Below are positions 13,207-24,407 of a stretch of DNA of 64,000 bases, one piece after another (position 1 is the stretch's first letter; the number at the start of each line of letters is the position of its first letter). The notes under the pieces were generated by a model. The model saw nothing but the letters and a program-made list of their open reading frames with translations. It was not told the origin of the DNA and searched no databases. Origin of the DNA: Kappaphycus alvarezii (Eukaryota; Rhodophyta; Florideophyceae; Gigartinales; Solieriaceae); NCBI GenBank assembly GCA_002205965.3, contig NADL03000011.1, positions 1-64,000 on the forward strand, in the 5' to 3' direction. A program made the position numbers and the translations under genes.

Positions 13207-14593
13207 TGGAGCCAGTTGAACCGGTTACGGAAGCAGCTGCCCCGATTCAAGTTATTAAATTGATCTCTACTACTCCGACACCTCTGACACCTCCAGCTCC
13301 TCCTCCAGTCACTCTCACGCAGATTCTTCTTCGCCTTCTGTTCCTCTTCCTCCTGTTGACACTCCCGCACTACGAATTCCGACTCAGCTTATAGTCGAGC
13401 CTCTATCTATGGCTTCGCTTCTTTCTTCCACTGTCCGTTCTCCTGCACCTCCTGCGCCACCCATTTTACCCGCGGTCTCGGAATCTAACTCTTCTTTACT
13501 CATTTTTGATCTTTTTCAGCTCAAAATATAGGGTCTGAAGCATCCTGCTCAGCACAGAGGCTGTAAAAGTGACGCAAAAGGGCTGAGTAGAAATCGGTTA
13601 CTACCCCTTGCGCCACTGTAAGCTCATTTTCCAAACTATGATCGACCGCGACAGATACATCGACCACAAACTCAAAAATTAAACTTCTATCTAGTCTTTG
13701 CCAGTATGCTTGTCATAGAATCCTCTGCCGGACCCCTTATTGATAACCTCGAAAGGAACTGCAATGATATTTTCAGATTTGTAAAGTCCGTATCTAACTC
13801 ATCCTATCTCTTGGGAGTTTGACATTCATCTTACACTTTTCCCACCGGAAGCTTCTTTATACACTCACTCTGCATATAAAATGCTGATGCCAAGGCAAGA
13901 GATATCATCGGACTCACAACTCAGATGCTCATTCGAGCAGTTTCAGCGTGCACTACCTGCAAGCAAATATGGAAACATATTTGTAGTATATCGAAAAGCA
14001 TACTCTTCTAAATAAGGTGGCAGCGAGACGTATCTTTTAAGCCGCACAGATAGCATCCAAATGAGAAATTTCTATCATTCGCTGCCCGCATTCGCCAACT
14101 TGCAGTCACTCTAAAATCTGTCTCCGTGCATGTAGAGGACAGCTTAATGGTCATGTCATTCTGCAGTAGCTTGTCGGATCGCTTCGAAAGCCCAATGTCA
14201 GCAGTTGATACTGCCAATATCGATGATAATAAGCTTTCGTTCGACTTCGTGCAGAGCAGATGTTTCAAAGAGGAGCAGAATCATGCTTGGCTGGATCAAG
14301 ACGCACCTAAGTCGCTGAAAAGGCAGCTTCATTTGAATCCAGTCTCCTAAGCCTCTCACGGGAATTTCAGCAGAAATTCGCATACATTGTGGGAACCATC
14401 GAGACAGCAGCCGATGCGACATGAAATTCCTTCATTCACTCCCAGAGGATAGAAAGCTCGAGCCCACCTTGATAAGGCTAGAGTAACTGAAGTAAATTCC
14501 ATCAATGCCACGGAGGTTGCTGAAATTAGCGAACACCTAGAGGTGGTTAGTATCTTTCCGTCACCTTCCCCTGCACAAGAAATAGCACTTTAA
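13207..14593 (+). pseudogene. gag: copia-1 gag
   Basis: The frame opens at the ATG in aaatggagcc with a Pro/Thr/Ala-rich start, then continues in shifted frames. A copia gag signature (UBN2-type) is visible from 13,900 to 14,330: KARDIIGLTTQMLIRAVSAC, then FAARIRQLAVTLKS, then DRFESPMSAVDTANID. Near 14,375-14,425 a CCHC knuckle survives only as HCGNHRDSSRC, with the first cysteine lost. Gag forms the virus-like particle and binds element RNA. Stops and shifts make it non-functional. The identification rests on the order of elements and on family resemblance. Confidence 0.7.
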
Positions 14594-15049
14594 TCTACCG
14601 GAGTTCCAATCCAGATTTTCGTGCAAATTACCAATACTATGCGGCAGTACAACGCAAGTGGTACAATGCACTTGGAGCCAAAGTACCGCGGTTTGGCGTA
14701 ACGAAGAATTTTCCCGTTTATTGAAGGGTCTACGTAGGCGACCAGGAGGAGCAGTTAGACAGTATTCGTTAACTGGAGTTTCAATCTCATAATCCCACCC
14801 CTCTGTCTTTTCGGCGCAAACTGTCGAGGCAGTGGCGGTTAAATGCGACAGGGGGAGTTGGTCGGTAGGCGGCGGACGAGCAACTCAGTACAAAACATAA
14901 GAAAAAAATAAAAAGAAGAATCCAGATAATAAAATACTTGTATGAAATTTGAGCCATAAAGTGCAGTACGCGAGCTCAGTGCCACCCCAAAGTACTATAC
15001 TGTACAGTAAACACTAGCGCGGCCAAAATATCGATACTATCTCCCTTTT

Positions 15050-15475
15050 GTGCGACCGCTGTTGCAACCGACACGTCAACATCAACAGCGCAACTCAAGG
15101 GTTTACGAAAAAATGTCCAACGAGCCCAAACAAAATACGCCAAGACTGTATATTTGGGAGTATATGCTACGGCTACGCCTAATCTCGGAAGAAAACCCCT
15201 TTCTTCTCACGCAACGGATCATCGACTCAGAATGTACCTCTCATGTAACATACGACCACTCAGCGTTAAAAAACCATCATCTCTTCACTTCCCTTTCGAC
15301 GCTTCAGCTTGGAGCAGATTCCACGGCTATGATTATTGATTGCAGCGAGATAGCTCTCACGTTACATCGCAAGAGTAAAACTGTCAAGGCCGCAATAAAG
15401 AAAATATTGGACGTTCCAGACCTTCGTTACCAACTTCTCTCCGTCTCTTTTATGGCAAGGCTTGGATATGTCTAA
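15050..15475 (+). pseudogene. copia-1 protease region
   Basis: This is the N-terminal part of pol. The retroviral-type aspartic protease site normally reads DSG, but here the segment reads IIDSECTSHVTYDHSA, so the catalytic glycine is replaced by Glu. The end, IKKILDVPDLRYQLLSVSFM, is the classic copia linker that leads into the pre-integrase domain. The frame itself is open for 141 codons. Protease would normally process the Gag-Pol polyprotein; this copy could not. The next module starts about 530 bp downstream after disrupted sequence. Confidence 0.75.
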
Positions 15476-15999
15476 TTTTAATGTTGATGTAGTTTAGAGG
15501 CCCTGAGGCTACATTCTTTTGTGTTCTCGGAACTCCTACTAAACAAGACGCTGGAATATTGTGGGGTTACAGTAACTACACTAAGCCAAGCACACTGTCC
15601 CCTTATGTGGATGTTCATGGGCGGATTATTGCGTACATTAACCAAACCGAAATCCTAAATGGCACTCATTGATTGGTCGCACTGTGCAATTATCTGCGAT
15701 AAACGTATATGAAAATTACTACGACGCAATGAACCGACGGCGAAAACAGAAAGTTTACCCTCCAGTCTATTTAGAAAACAGAAATCAGAGCATCAAAATA
15801 ATGTAAAAGAAACATCTAAGATCGACAATGCACTCTAAAGTACTTCCAAGATAACGTCGTAGCCGGAGCCGCCACATGGAGTCGCCCTTGTTCTTCACTC
15901 GTACTCTACCCTAATGAAGACGGCTGAATTAATAAATAGCATATAATCTTTGCATGTTGCCAAGCCTCCAATAAAGCCACCGAAGGGATCTCAATTTTC

Positions 16000-16955
16000 T
16001 CTGATGTGCCCGCTTTCAATCTGGCATCAGCGATTGGCTCACATCCATGCTCTCGCAATTAAATCAATGATTAGAAGTGGTGTGGTTAACGTTTTGAAGC
16101 TCTCATAAGAAACGAGCAAGACTATTTCTGCGTCTGTTGTATGCTTTGTAAATCCCACCGGGCTCCAGTCCAGAAGAAAATACGAAGTCGTTCAACAAAA
16201 AATACGGAACTAGTTCAAACAGATGCCTTGGGACCCATTGAAACTCCTCCTCTGAGGGTGTTAGGTAATTCGTGGCATTCATTGACAACTACTCCAAGTA
16301 GACGGTTCTGTATCCTATGAGCCACAAGTCAAAGGTGAGACTCCTTTCAAAACTACAAAGCTTTTACGGAGAAACACAACAACCATTCTATGGAATCTCT
16401 GCAAATACACGAAATTCTTGACAGGAAAACCCCATAGGAAGAAGATCCGAATCCACGAGTTTCCTGTTACATAAACTCTATAGGACGAAGATAAACTTCT
16501 CACTAAGGCTTTGTGGTCTGACAATAGGGGATAGTATCTTCCTACCGATTTCAAGAACTTCCTTCTGACGGATGGAATCCGAAGTCAACTCTCTGTGGCT
16601 CACAGCTCCCAGCAACATGTGATTTTAGGCAGCGTGATTGTAACCCTTCTCAATCTTGTCCGCTCTATTTTACACTAAAAAGTGTCTTGCTAAGCATTTA
16701 TGTACTAAAGCGCTTTCCACGTCTATCTGTGTCCTTAATCAAGTTACCTCAAGTTCTTTGCCAGAAAGCATCACTTCTTACCACTACGGGAGTGGAAATG
16801 CACCTAACATACATCACGTGCGGTTATTTGGTGCCCAATTCTGGTATTTTGTGTCAAAGAACAAACTCAAGAAGCTGTACCTCATATCTCGTGAATCCCT
16901 TATGATAGGGTACTCCACTCAGATCAAGGGTGTAAGCTGTAGTGTATTGGCCTAG
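16000..16955 (+). pseudogene. copia-1 pre-integrase zinc region and integrase core
   Basis: The order of motifs is: a His/His element (WHQRLAHIHALAI, in one frame near 16,022), a Cys pair CVCCMLCKSHRAPV, the first catalytic Asp in VQTDALGPIE near 16,215, the second Asp in LWSDNRG near 16,510, and a third region SQQHVILGS where intact relatives have a Glu. The C-terminal part, SLPESITSYHYGSGNAPNIH followed by KNKLKKL, is typical of copia integrase. Integrase inserts the cDNA copy into the genome. At least four frame changes are needed to read it, and the loss of the catalytic Glu means it is dead. Confidence 0.75.
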
Positions 16956-17329
16956 AAAGAATGGTAATATCCAGAGATATAATATTCAAGGAAATCGATA
17001 CTTGTACACAGCCTTAAGACACCTGCAAATTTCCGGTTGGAGATTCTTGCCAAAAAATTTCCCCCGATGACTACACTTTTCTGATTGAAAAAATTTACGA
17101 ACCACCGAATTACGCTAACGAAGAATAAGATGCTGAGGAGTCCGATCCAGTTGGTGAATACAACCAAAACTCATCTGAAGAAGTACCTTCGGTCGCTCCT
17201 CATCGTTCTTCTCCAGTCTGAAACCTACCAACCCATTGGTGGCGTTCTACGCTTCCTCAAATGTATAAATTGTTGCGGAAACTGCACTGCTTTCAACAGA
17301 TGTTCCTGCAACATACAAGGAAGCTACTT

Positions 17330-18160
17330 CTGCTGCGAAGATCCATTTCTGGATGCCATGGATTAAAAAGGAGGAAGGTTCTATCCGGAATGACAGGACC
17401 TTTGCTCTCGTTCCAAGTAAACCAGTTATTCGCACCATTCTGTATCGTTAATTTTTCCGTATCAAACCTGATGTCAGTCCTAAGGATATTATCGTCGCAA
17501 AAGGGTCTAGAGTAAACTGTAAAATATGCTCCTTTCGTTTAAATATCTGTTATACCAATGTTTTTTGTCTGATGAATCTGTTACATATGGAATGTGATCA
17601 GATGAACGTAGTAAACGCGGTTTGGGTCGCTGATTTGGAAGAAGAAATATTCATAATGACTCCAACTAGTTTCCAAAGTTCAATCATGCTCAGCCTCGTC
17701 TGTCGACTTCCGAAGGCATTTTATGGGCTGAAACACGCTCCTTGCCGATGTAATGCCAAGATGTGTGCGTTTTTGACTTTGCAACTCAAGTTTTTCAGCA
17801 ATCCGCACGAGCCATGCATTTATGTCTATCGAAAGGAGACTATATTTTGCATGATAATTATCTATTTTGATGCTCCCCTTATTCCTGCAAGCAGTCGTCA
17901 TATGCTCGAACAAATCAAGGCAGAACTGAAAAATCAGTTCAAGGCGAAGTATTTAGGCCGTTTCCAAGATTTCCTTGGAATTCAAATGCAACGATACCGT
18001 TTCGACAGAATGTTGAATCTTTCTCAAGCGATATACACATAGAAAGTCCTAGAAAGGTTCCAAGTGACGGATTGTATGTCCGCTTATACCCCAATGGTCC
18101 AAAGTAACTCCTTCAGAAACGGAACCAATGATCCAGAACTTCTTTTGCAATACTATATCG
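17330..18160 (+). pseudogene. copia-1 reverse transcriptase
   Basis: The RT start is readable as MPWIKKEEGSIRNDRTFAL (17,355-17,410, not all in one frame). The palm follows in an open frame from 17,572 to 18,042, with MECDQMNVVNAVWVADLEEE, CRLPKAFYGLKHAPCR and NPHEPCIYVYRKE. The YVDD active site is altered to YFDA at 17,863-17,874, removing a catalytic Asp, although IKAELKNQFKAKYLGRFQDF and FLGIQM beyond it are well kept. The enzyme copies element RNA into DNA; this one cannot. It joins the RNase H module after about 200 bp of disrupted sequence. Confidence 0.85.
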
Positions 18161-18339
18161 CTCTTTAATAAGAATTGTCATGTAATTGATGATTTTTACT
18201 GGAGCGGAAATCAGATTTTATGTAGAAACGTCACCGCAGTTCTGCGAAAACCCGACCTGCACTCACTGGAGGGCCGTTAAATGTGTTTATCGCTAATTGA
18301 AGGGATCAAAATGGTTGAAATTCGTAACATTCCATCCTC

Positions 18340-18783
18340 GTTTCACAATATCACAGGTTTCAGTGATTCTGACTAGGCCGTTTGCCATTCAACTCGCAAC
18401 TTTACCGAAAGCTTTGTGTTCATGATGTCTGGTGGACCTAACTTCTGGTGCTCCAAGAAGCAAGGATGTGTTGCGCCATCTTTCTGCGAAGCAGGGTATA
18501 TACATCTGTGCACTGCATTTAAAGAGACCATTTGGTTTTCAAAAAATTATAATGAGAAACGTCCTGCAGCAATAATTATCTCAGTTGGCAACTAAGGAGG
18601 TATTAGCTCGTCCTAGAACGAATACATCAATGAGCGGAACAAGAACATAGATATTCGGTATCATTTCGTTCATGAGGCCGTGTATTCCAACAGTATCTCT
18701 GTTTCTCACTGTAAAGTACAAATCCAAACCTCTGATATTCTGACGAAACCTTTACTTCGGGTTAAGTTTCTGAAATTTTGAAG
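18340..18783 (+). pseudogene. copia-1 RNase H and pol C-terminus
   Basis: One reading frame carries the copia RNase H signature, interrupted by three stops: GFSDSD, then SFVFMMSGGPNFWCSKKQGC, APSFCEAGYIHLCTA, and the C-terminal hallmark SDILTKPLLRVKFLKF just before the stop at 18,781. RNase H degrades RNA in the RNA-DNA hybrid during replication. The frame is the same throughout, so the breaks here are substitutions, not shifts. This supports genuine decay of this copy. Confidence 0.8.
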
Positions 18784-19012
18784 TGACTAAGGTATTGTAC
18801 ATCCAAGTTTTCGAAATTAGTACTGATTTTTTTAGATTAAGGTGGCGCTACCGTGGTCAACTCTAGTTTAAGGGGGCCAATTATCGTAACTAATATCTAT
18901 TGGCTCTGCTGAAATCTTGCAGATCGCAAAAAAGCTTACTGAGATTGATGCAGTATACTTTCAATCCTGGAACTTGACCGTTGCGTCTATGCATTGTCAA
19001 GTGCTGTATGTT

Positions 19013-19039
19013 TGAGCTGATCTATTTCAGATCAGCTCA
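19013..19039. repeat. Perfect 11-bp stem, 5-nt loop hairpin
   Basis: tgagctgatct and agatcagctca are exact reverse complements separated by atttc. The hairpin sits about 230 bp downstream of the copia-1 pol stop and overlaps the end of the minus-strand frame that stops at 19,027. It may mark an element end or a transcription terminator between converging units; function is inferred only from position. Confidence 0.65.
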
Positions 19040-19927
19040 TATTTAGGGTTAGCTTCTCCTCGTTGTCTACATGGCTTCTGGAAACTTCCTTTTATCCTCC
19101 AGAAGAAATTTTCGACTCGCTTCAGTGCCTTTAAAAGCCCTGGTCTCCCTCTAGATTCTTTCTGATCAAAGTTTCTCACCATCTTCTCTAAGGTCACTCC
19201 TTCTGTTTCCTTCACTATTTCTCTCGCTTTTTTTGTTTCCGATTGGGTTTTCGATTACTGCCTTCATCATAGTACTTCTTCTCCTTCCTTCTGGTGACAG
19301 ATCGAATTTTTGAAGACTTCCTGTTCCTCCTCTCCTGGTGACCGGCCTCATGATTACTGAAGAAACTTCTGACCTTATGAACAACTGTGGATTCAATTTG
19401 AGCCCTTGTGACCGGGGTTTCAGTCCTATTATAAGGCTCAGAAAGAGGACAGATTGCTTCAACACTAAGAACAGAGGAGGTAATTTATTTGGCTATATCC
19501 TGAGTTCCACCATATTGTCGAATATTGGCTTCGCATCTCGATACATGGCGTTGAATCTACTTTTGAACTTCTTAAATAAGAGCTTTCTGTTGTGACTTGA
19601 GCTTCCTAAGTCTCTCACGATCGAGACAGAAAGCTTCCTGGTACTTAAAGATATCTTCTGTGCTTCTTCCAGTTTCAACTTGAACGGATTATCAGAGCGT
19701 ATCGATCTCTTATTTCGTTTCTCTGTCATTCCGATAAGACAGAGTTTGTAATTGGCTAGGGAGGCCTCAAAGAGTAAGGCGTTGCTAAGCAGAGTAATTT
19801 GCGGTAATTTTACGATTCGAAATTGACTAATCGATCCTTCTTTCATTAAATGTTCGGCGGCGAGCCCGTGGAGCATCGAAACATATCGATTCAGGTCCTC
19901 AGTAGTTTTGCACATGCAAAAAACCAC
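19027..19927 (-). pseudogene. Minus-strand element protein, possibly gag-like
   Basis: Three consecutive minus-strand frames have consistent protein character. 19,493-19,927 gives 144 codons, Leu/Lys/Arg-rich with helical segments (LNRYVSMLHGLAAEHLMKEG). 19,166-19,465 contains RRGGTGSLQKFDLSPEGRRR. 19,027-19,215 ends ANPKYELI. Together they read as a basic, helical, disordered-ended protein of about 300 residues, interrupted by shifts. No zinc knuckle or enzyme motif is present. The position between two copia elements, on the opposite strand, suggests part of another retroelement (gag) or an inverted insertion. I do not recognise the family. Confidence 0.35.
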
Positions 19928-20449
19928 CTCATTGAAAGATTCAATGAGGCGAGTAACCAGGGAGACGGGAGGATCTTAAGCGATCAAGTCCATGATATCT
20001 TGAACAGCTTTTACTTGGTCATCCTGCTTATAATCGATCTTGTCTTGCTCCTGTGCTTAAAAACGTATCACTCTCTCGAGCCTCCCTAACCAATTAGAAA
20101 CTCCGCCTTATCTGAATTCCAGAGAAATAGAGATTGAGACAGCCATAGTAACAAAAAAATTGCGCCTAATGGGCAAATCTGTGAGCAATCCTCGCATCAA
20201 TACTTCACCTGTACTCGCACTTACCTCTGAAGGACATGAAATATCTCTGCAAACGGGTCGGAGACATTTCTTCAGTCTCGTAGCAAGCTCTAGAAGCAGT
20301 CGTGCAAAAGTACTCTAGCTGCAAGACGACTGGAAGGCCACTCAAAGTGTGCAAGATATACTTGCGGAGTCCACTTTGAACCTTTAACGAGGAATTGCAA
20401 ATCGGTTTCATGTACGGGGTTGAACTGACGAAATACCCAATATTCCATA

Positions 20450-21550
20450 TGAAATATCTAGCTTCACTCTTTTGCAACGGAATCGTTGTGTCTACCAGAG
20501 ATATAGAAGAAGCTGCAAGACGCCTTGAAACGCACTCTATCGCGGTGAATAGAGCGCCTGCATCAAAATCGTTTGATTAGGAATTCTATAATGATGAGTC
20601 TTGCAAAACTTTGGAAAAACATGACATCAACCCGAAACCTAGCCCTGCGAGCAGACACAGCAAATTGGTACAGTAGAAAGCGCAAACTTCACTCTGTGTC
20701 AGATCTCACTGCGTATTCTTAAGGATGCAACTCCAGATCGAAACACGAAGGGTTCTTCGTTCACAGCTAAAGAAATAGTCTGGAGAGCTGTTCTTGCAAC
20801 GAAACTTCTTCGTGGAAACAATCGTGTCAGTTTCTTTGAACTTGCGGGAGGATACACACCATCTATCCTTGGTCTACCACAGATTCCAGTGGATTCTGAG
20901 TTAATTGGCGCACATTATGAGCAAGTTGCACGCCACACGCTCTCAAAGGTGCTGGAATCTCGATCACCAAAAACTGTTCCCACAAAAAGTCTCATATGAG
21001 AAACTCCAGTATTTCCTTGAGAAGCAAGCAAAGCATGTTGTTTGGGATTTGAAATACGTCCGAAACGCACAAAGAATATTTCGTGGAGCTCACTCGGAGC
21101 AAATACAGGAACGGTAAACGACTGAGAGTCGCATATGAGGACATAAGGCTTTACACATCTTCATTCCTTTTGCAAGAGTTGGACAGTATCGACCATTCAG
21201 AACAAGGACAAGAGAATCAGAACCCTTTGGATAAAGAAGTTGATTGTGTTGTTGCTGCACCCATTCTGTCTGCTTCTGCGCCAAGACCAATAACAGAGAT
21301 TGATAAGTGTCAGAACCAAGCTGTCAATGAAGAAAATCGTTCTTCATTGTTCCCGAGTCGTGTCGATGACATCGAGAATACTCAGATAATCGTTCCAGAG
21401 TCAAAAACGTTCCTAACGACTGAGAATACTGCCAATGGGGCAAAGTACAAGGACATCGAATTCGATATAAACAAGAGTACTCAGACTAGTCGATCGGATA
21501 AATATGTTGGAATTACCAATGTTGAGGAATTAAAGAAGTTCACAATATAG
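20450..21550 (+). pseudogene. copia-2 integrase C-terminal half and linker
   Basis: The readable pieces include NDESCKTLEKHDINPKPSPA followed by a RRHSKxGTVE-like turn, which is the integrase region around the catalytic Glu, near 20,590-20,680. Next come FTAKEIVWRAVLATKLLRGN and ELAGGYTPSILGLPQIPV at 20,755-20,895, then ELTRSKYRNGKRLRVAYEDI at 21,085. A hydrophilic Glu/Asn/Ser-rich linker follows to the stop at 21,550. The frame changes at least three times. The first 120 bases, with EEAARRLETHSIAVNRAPA, probably belong to the same domain. Assignment is by similarity of layout to copia pols. Confidence 0.6.
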
Positions 21551-21599
21551 TTGCAGTCACAAAAGCAAATAATACTTCGCCAAATTTTATATGAGATTG

Positions 21600-22360
21600 G
21601 TGATGAGTCTGTGACGCAAAAGAAAACCCCTTGAATCGCTCCAAGGTGGCTTATTGACGAATCTAGCGCGAAGTTAAAGTCCAATTACAAGGATAAATAC
21701 CCTTATGAGGAAGCCAATACTAGAAGCTTACCTAGAGATGCAAATCTTATATCGTCGCATTGTTTCTTCCAAATCAAAAATTGATGGAGAATCAAACAAA
21801 TTGAAATTGAAGTGCAGATTGGCTCAACACTGGAATAGAGATAATGAGAAGCATTTCATCTGTATGGACTCAAAAACGGCTCAGTTTCCTGTTATATGGG
21901 CTCTTCTTTCCGCTGCAGCGATACTTCGACTTTCCTTGGCAACAATAGACTTCTCTGGTGCATTTTTCCAATCGGGTCCGTTGAAGCGCAACGTCTAAGT
22001 CCGCCTGCCAAAAGGAAGGACTACGAATGGCTTTTTCGTGTGGAAGCTTGTCGTCCCCGCTTACGGTCTCGAAGAATCAGGCCGTTCGTGGAAACCTGCA
22101 GTCTAAGAATGGATTTTCGACAATGGAATTGAATGCGTCCCTGGAATGCCCTAATTATTTCTGAAATGTGACGCATCTGTAAGTCTGCTTCTCATTGTTG
22201 CTGAAGTCTTTGAAGAATTTCTACTGGCTTTAAATGCACAAAGGATTCAAAATTTCCATTCGGCAATTTCCAAACGATTTAAGTTCGGCAGATTCATTTC
22301 TGATTCGAACTTGGTTTTCAACAGAATCCACATCTTCTAGGACAGCGATCTTGAAATCAC
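21600..22360 (+). pseudogene. copia-2 reverse transcriptase
   Basis: Motifs in order: LKCRLAQHWNRDNEKH at 21,810; PVIWALLSAAAILRLSLATI followed by DFSGAFFQSGPLKR at 21,885-21,998, the RT motif with the first catalytic Asp; then, in other frames, FVWKLV-like and GIERVPGMP-like segments to 22,150; and FHSAISKRFKxGRFISDSN near 22,255. A YVDD box is not clearly readable; the equivalent region near 22,220 is disrupted. The frame shifts repeatedly, and the copy is dead or poorly sequenced. Confidence 0.65.
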
Positions 22361-22367
22361 TGTCTCA

Positions 22368-23130
22368 ATGAGGGAACATTTGGACGCCATTGTCAAACTC
22401 CCGTTAGACCACAATAGAAAGAAATATCAAGAAGCTAAATGCTCAACGGATGAGATTAAGCTGTTTCAAGCTCTTGCCGGATGGTTGAATTGGCTTGGGC
22501 ATGGTGTTTTCAGTCCTGCAGCATTTTCATCCAGCACTTTGCAGCAATGGACCTCTGATATCAGAGTTCGCCACTTGAGTGAAGCCAATCGGGATCTTCA
22601 TGAGATTCGCCAACTCAATCCGGTCCTTACGTATCGTGTGCCTTCCAATTGTGACGTCAGTGCTGACGATGTAGCATACTTAGAATTTTTTGACGCAATC
22701 CAAGGAAAATCGTCCTACGGACAAACGGGGTACTTTTCGGGAATATTCTTTCTGCATTCTAAAATATTCCATGCTTTTGACTGGCACAGCTATAATCAAG
22801 CTCGGGTCTCGCTCTCGTCCATGAGGGCGGAGATACTTGCAGCGGCAGAGTGAACCAATCGGGATGGACTAATGGCATACTGCTTATCCAAGATGTACGC
22901 TTCCGGTTGTTCCCTGTTACTTATCTTGACGGTTGATTCACATTGACTCTACTCGACCATCACTAGTCTTCACGACGGTCGCCAATATAGGCTCCGTCCC
23001 ATATTCTAAAGGCTTAGAGACTCCTTTGAACCCGGAGAGATCATTTTCATGCAGTGTTTAAAAGGCACAAATAACTTGTCCAATGTCTTGAAAAGCGGGA
23101 CTTAAATACTTTCCGAAACTTAACCGGACT
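22368..23130 (+). pseudogene. copia-2 RT thumb and RNase H
   Basis: A 161-codon open frame (22,368-22,853) runs from the RT thumb, LFQALAGWLNWLGHGVFSPA, through SEANRDLHEIRQLNPVLTYR to the RNase H core, GKSSYGQTGYFSGIFF, and SLSSMRAEILAAAE. It stops where intact relatives continue with a Cys/Thr and NRDGLMAYCLSKMY. That continuation is visible directly after the stop in the same frame, followed in other frames by LTVDSH, LYSTIT and a degraded C-terminal ADVLTK-like motif near 23,070-23,100. This is the best-preserved part of the element. Confidence 0.7.
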
Positions 23131-24395
23131 TGTGCACTTGTATGTATAGACTCGGAGGTACTTGATGGAGCTGAAAAGAGTCAAAACAGATTGAGAACTT
23201 AAGGAGCGAGCACAGAAGGCTTCTATATAATCTCACCATTGTTATCAGCCGATTCCTTCAATAGCTCCTGGTTTGGTCAAGTTGCTATTCGGGTAAGGGT
23301 TTCCTCTTTCTCATTGCATTTTTTTCGTTCCATAATTTACTTATGCTTACACAAGAGTTGGTTATACACAGTGCCGTAGTATGGTGCAAAATTCATCTAC
23401 TTTAACACGTGGCAAGTATTGATAGTTGGGTTATGTGCACCTGAAATTGCTGCACAGTTTGTGGACAGGTGAAAATACGCATCTATGGCAGAGGCCTCTC
23501 TTTTATAGGCAGGACATCCGACAATAAGGCGTTGAAAATTACTCAACCCAAGAGTGCTTTATGTTGTATAGTAATTCGTAACGTACGTACTGTATTTGTC
23601 TGATCCCTCATGAATAGGGCCTACTGCTGGATTAAGACCGTTTACTCGAGGTGAAAATACTGTATTATGCGTGGCACGCCAAACGGTTGATTTCAAGATA
23701 TTCGAGATGCACCGAAATTATTTTGGGTTTCTAATAATCTACTTGGTTAATATTTTACTTGTGCCTACGGCCGGGTAGGGCCGTTTCGGCCCAAACCGGG
23801 GGATTTTGCATATATAGATTTAGAGTATATACTGCACAAACGGTCGTGTCCAATCGCGGGCTACGACTTCAGTGACTTGACGAATGTGATGACTTGTGCC
23901 GTATTTGACAGGTGGCAGTACTGTTGTATAGTGTTACCGGTAATACAGTACAGTACTGTACTTATCGAGGTGTTACCACTCCTATATTGGCATGTGAACC
24001 GCTAAATAAGGTAAAGCTCTCCGCCCGATCGGGGCGATAGGACAATAGAGGTATAGGGAATAAAGATCAATCGGACTACCCACCTACTTGCGTGTCAACT
24101 ATCTACAGCAACTGGCCTAATTAAAAACACCAAACACGGGACTTCAACGGCATCCCGGGAGCTCTTGTACCCGTTCACTGTGCCTTCCTTTCCTCGCTCC
24201 CCTAGCTAACACTACGCATACTACAGATATTGCCACACTTTCCGGTTCCATCAACAACAACACCAAACAAAACACCCGAATGAAACTCCTCATGTGCACA
24301 GTAAGCTGACCGAAAATACCCGCGGGAACAAGGAAAGTGTCCCCCTCACCTAAAGCGCCAGAAAAGCAGGGTCATGTGGTTGTCTCTCGCAATGA
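23131..24395. other. Gene-free spacer with TACAG palindrome cluster
   Basis: No protein features are seen. A clean cluster of the pentamer palindrome occurs at 23,944-23,962 (tacagtacagtactgta). A GC-rich piece lies at 23,766-23,805 (ggccgggtagggccg). This is probably the region between the end of copia-2 and the start of the next element; an LTR could be hidden here. Confidence 0.4.
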
Positions 24396-24407
24396 CCGCA
24401 GTCTACG

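Larger units (their letters stand above)
13207..18783 (+). mobile_element. Copia-type LTR retrotransposon 1, near-complete but decayed
   Basis: Modules appear in the standard Ty1/copia order on the plus strand: gag with a damaged zinc knuckle, protease, pre-integrase zinc region and integrase, reverse transcriptase, RNase H. All are interrupted by stops and shifts. No pair of long terminal repeats could be identified by eye. The element body begins near the gag ATG at 13,207 and its pol ends at 18,783. Substitutions at catalytic positions in protease, integrase and RT show it is inactive, whatever the cause of the frameshifts. Confidence 0.85.
20390..23130 (+). mobile_element. Copia-type LTR retrotransposon 2 (different lineage), partial
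   Basis: A second plus-strand copia pol: integrase end, a long hydrophilic linker, RT and RNase H. Its RT and RNase H sequences are not close to those of copia-1, and resemble the copia lineage whose RNase H region has SYGQTGYFSGIFF and whose domain ends in a NLADVLTK-like motif (here NLSNVLKSGT). Gag, protease and both LTRs were not found. Several frameshifts and stops are present. Confidence 0.75.

Noticed and set aside
13155..13394. Hydrophobic C-terminus suggesting a membrane protein
   Set aside because: The Leu/Phe-rich end comes from one frame of a CTT/CTC-rich stretch in the gag region. The gag continues in another frame, so a membrane protein is unlikely.
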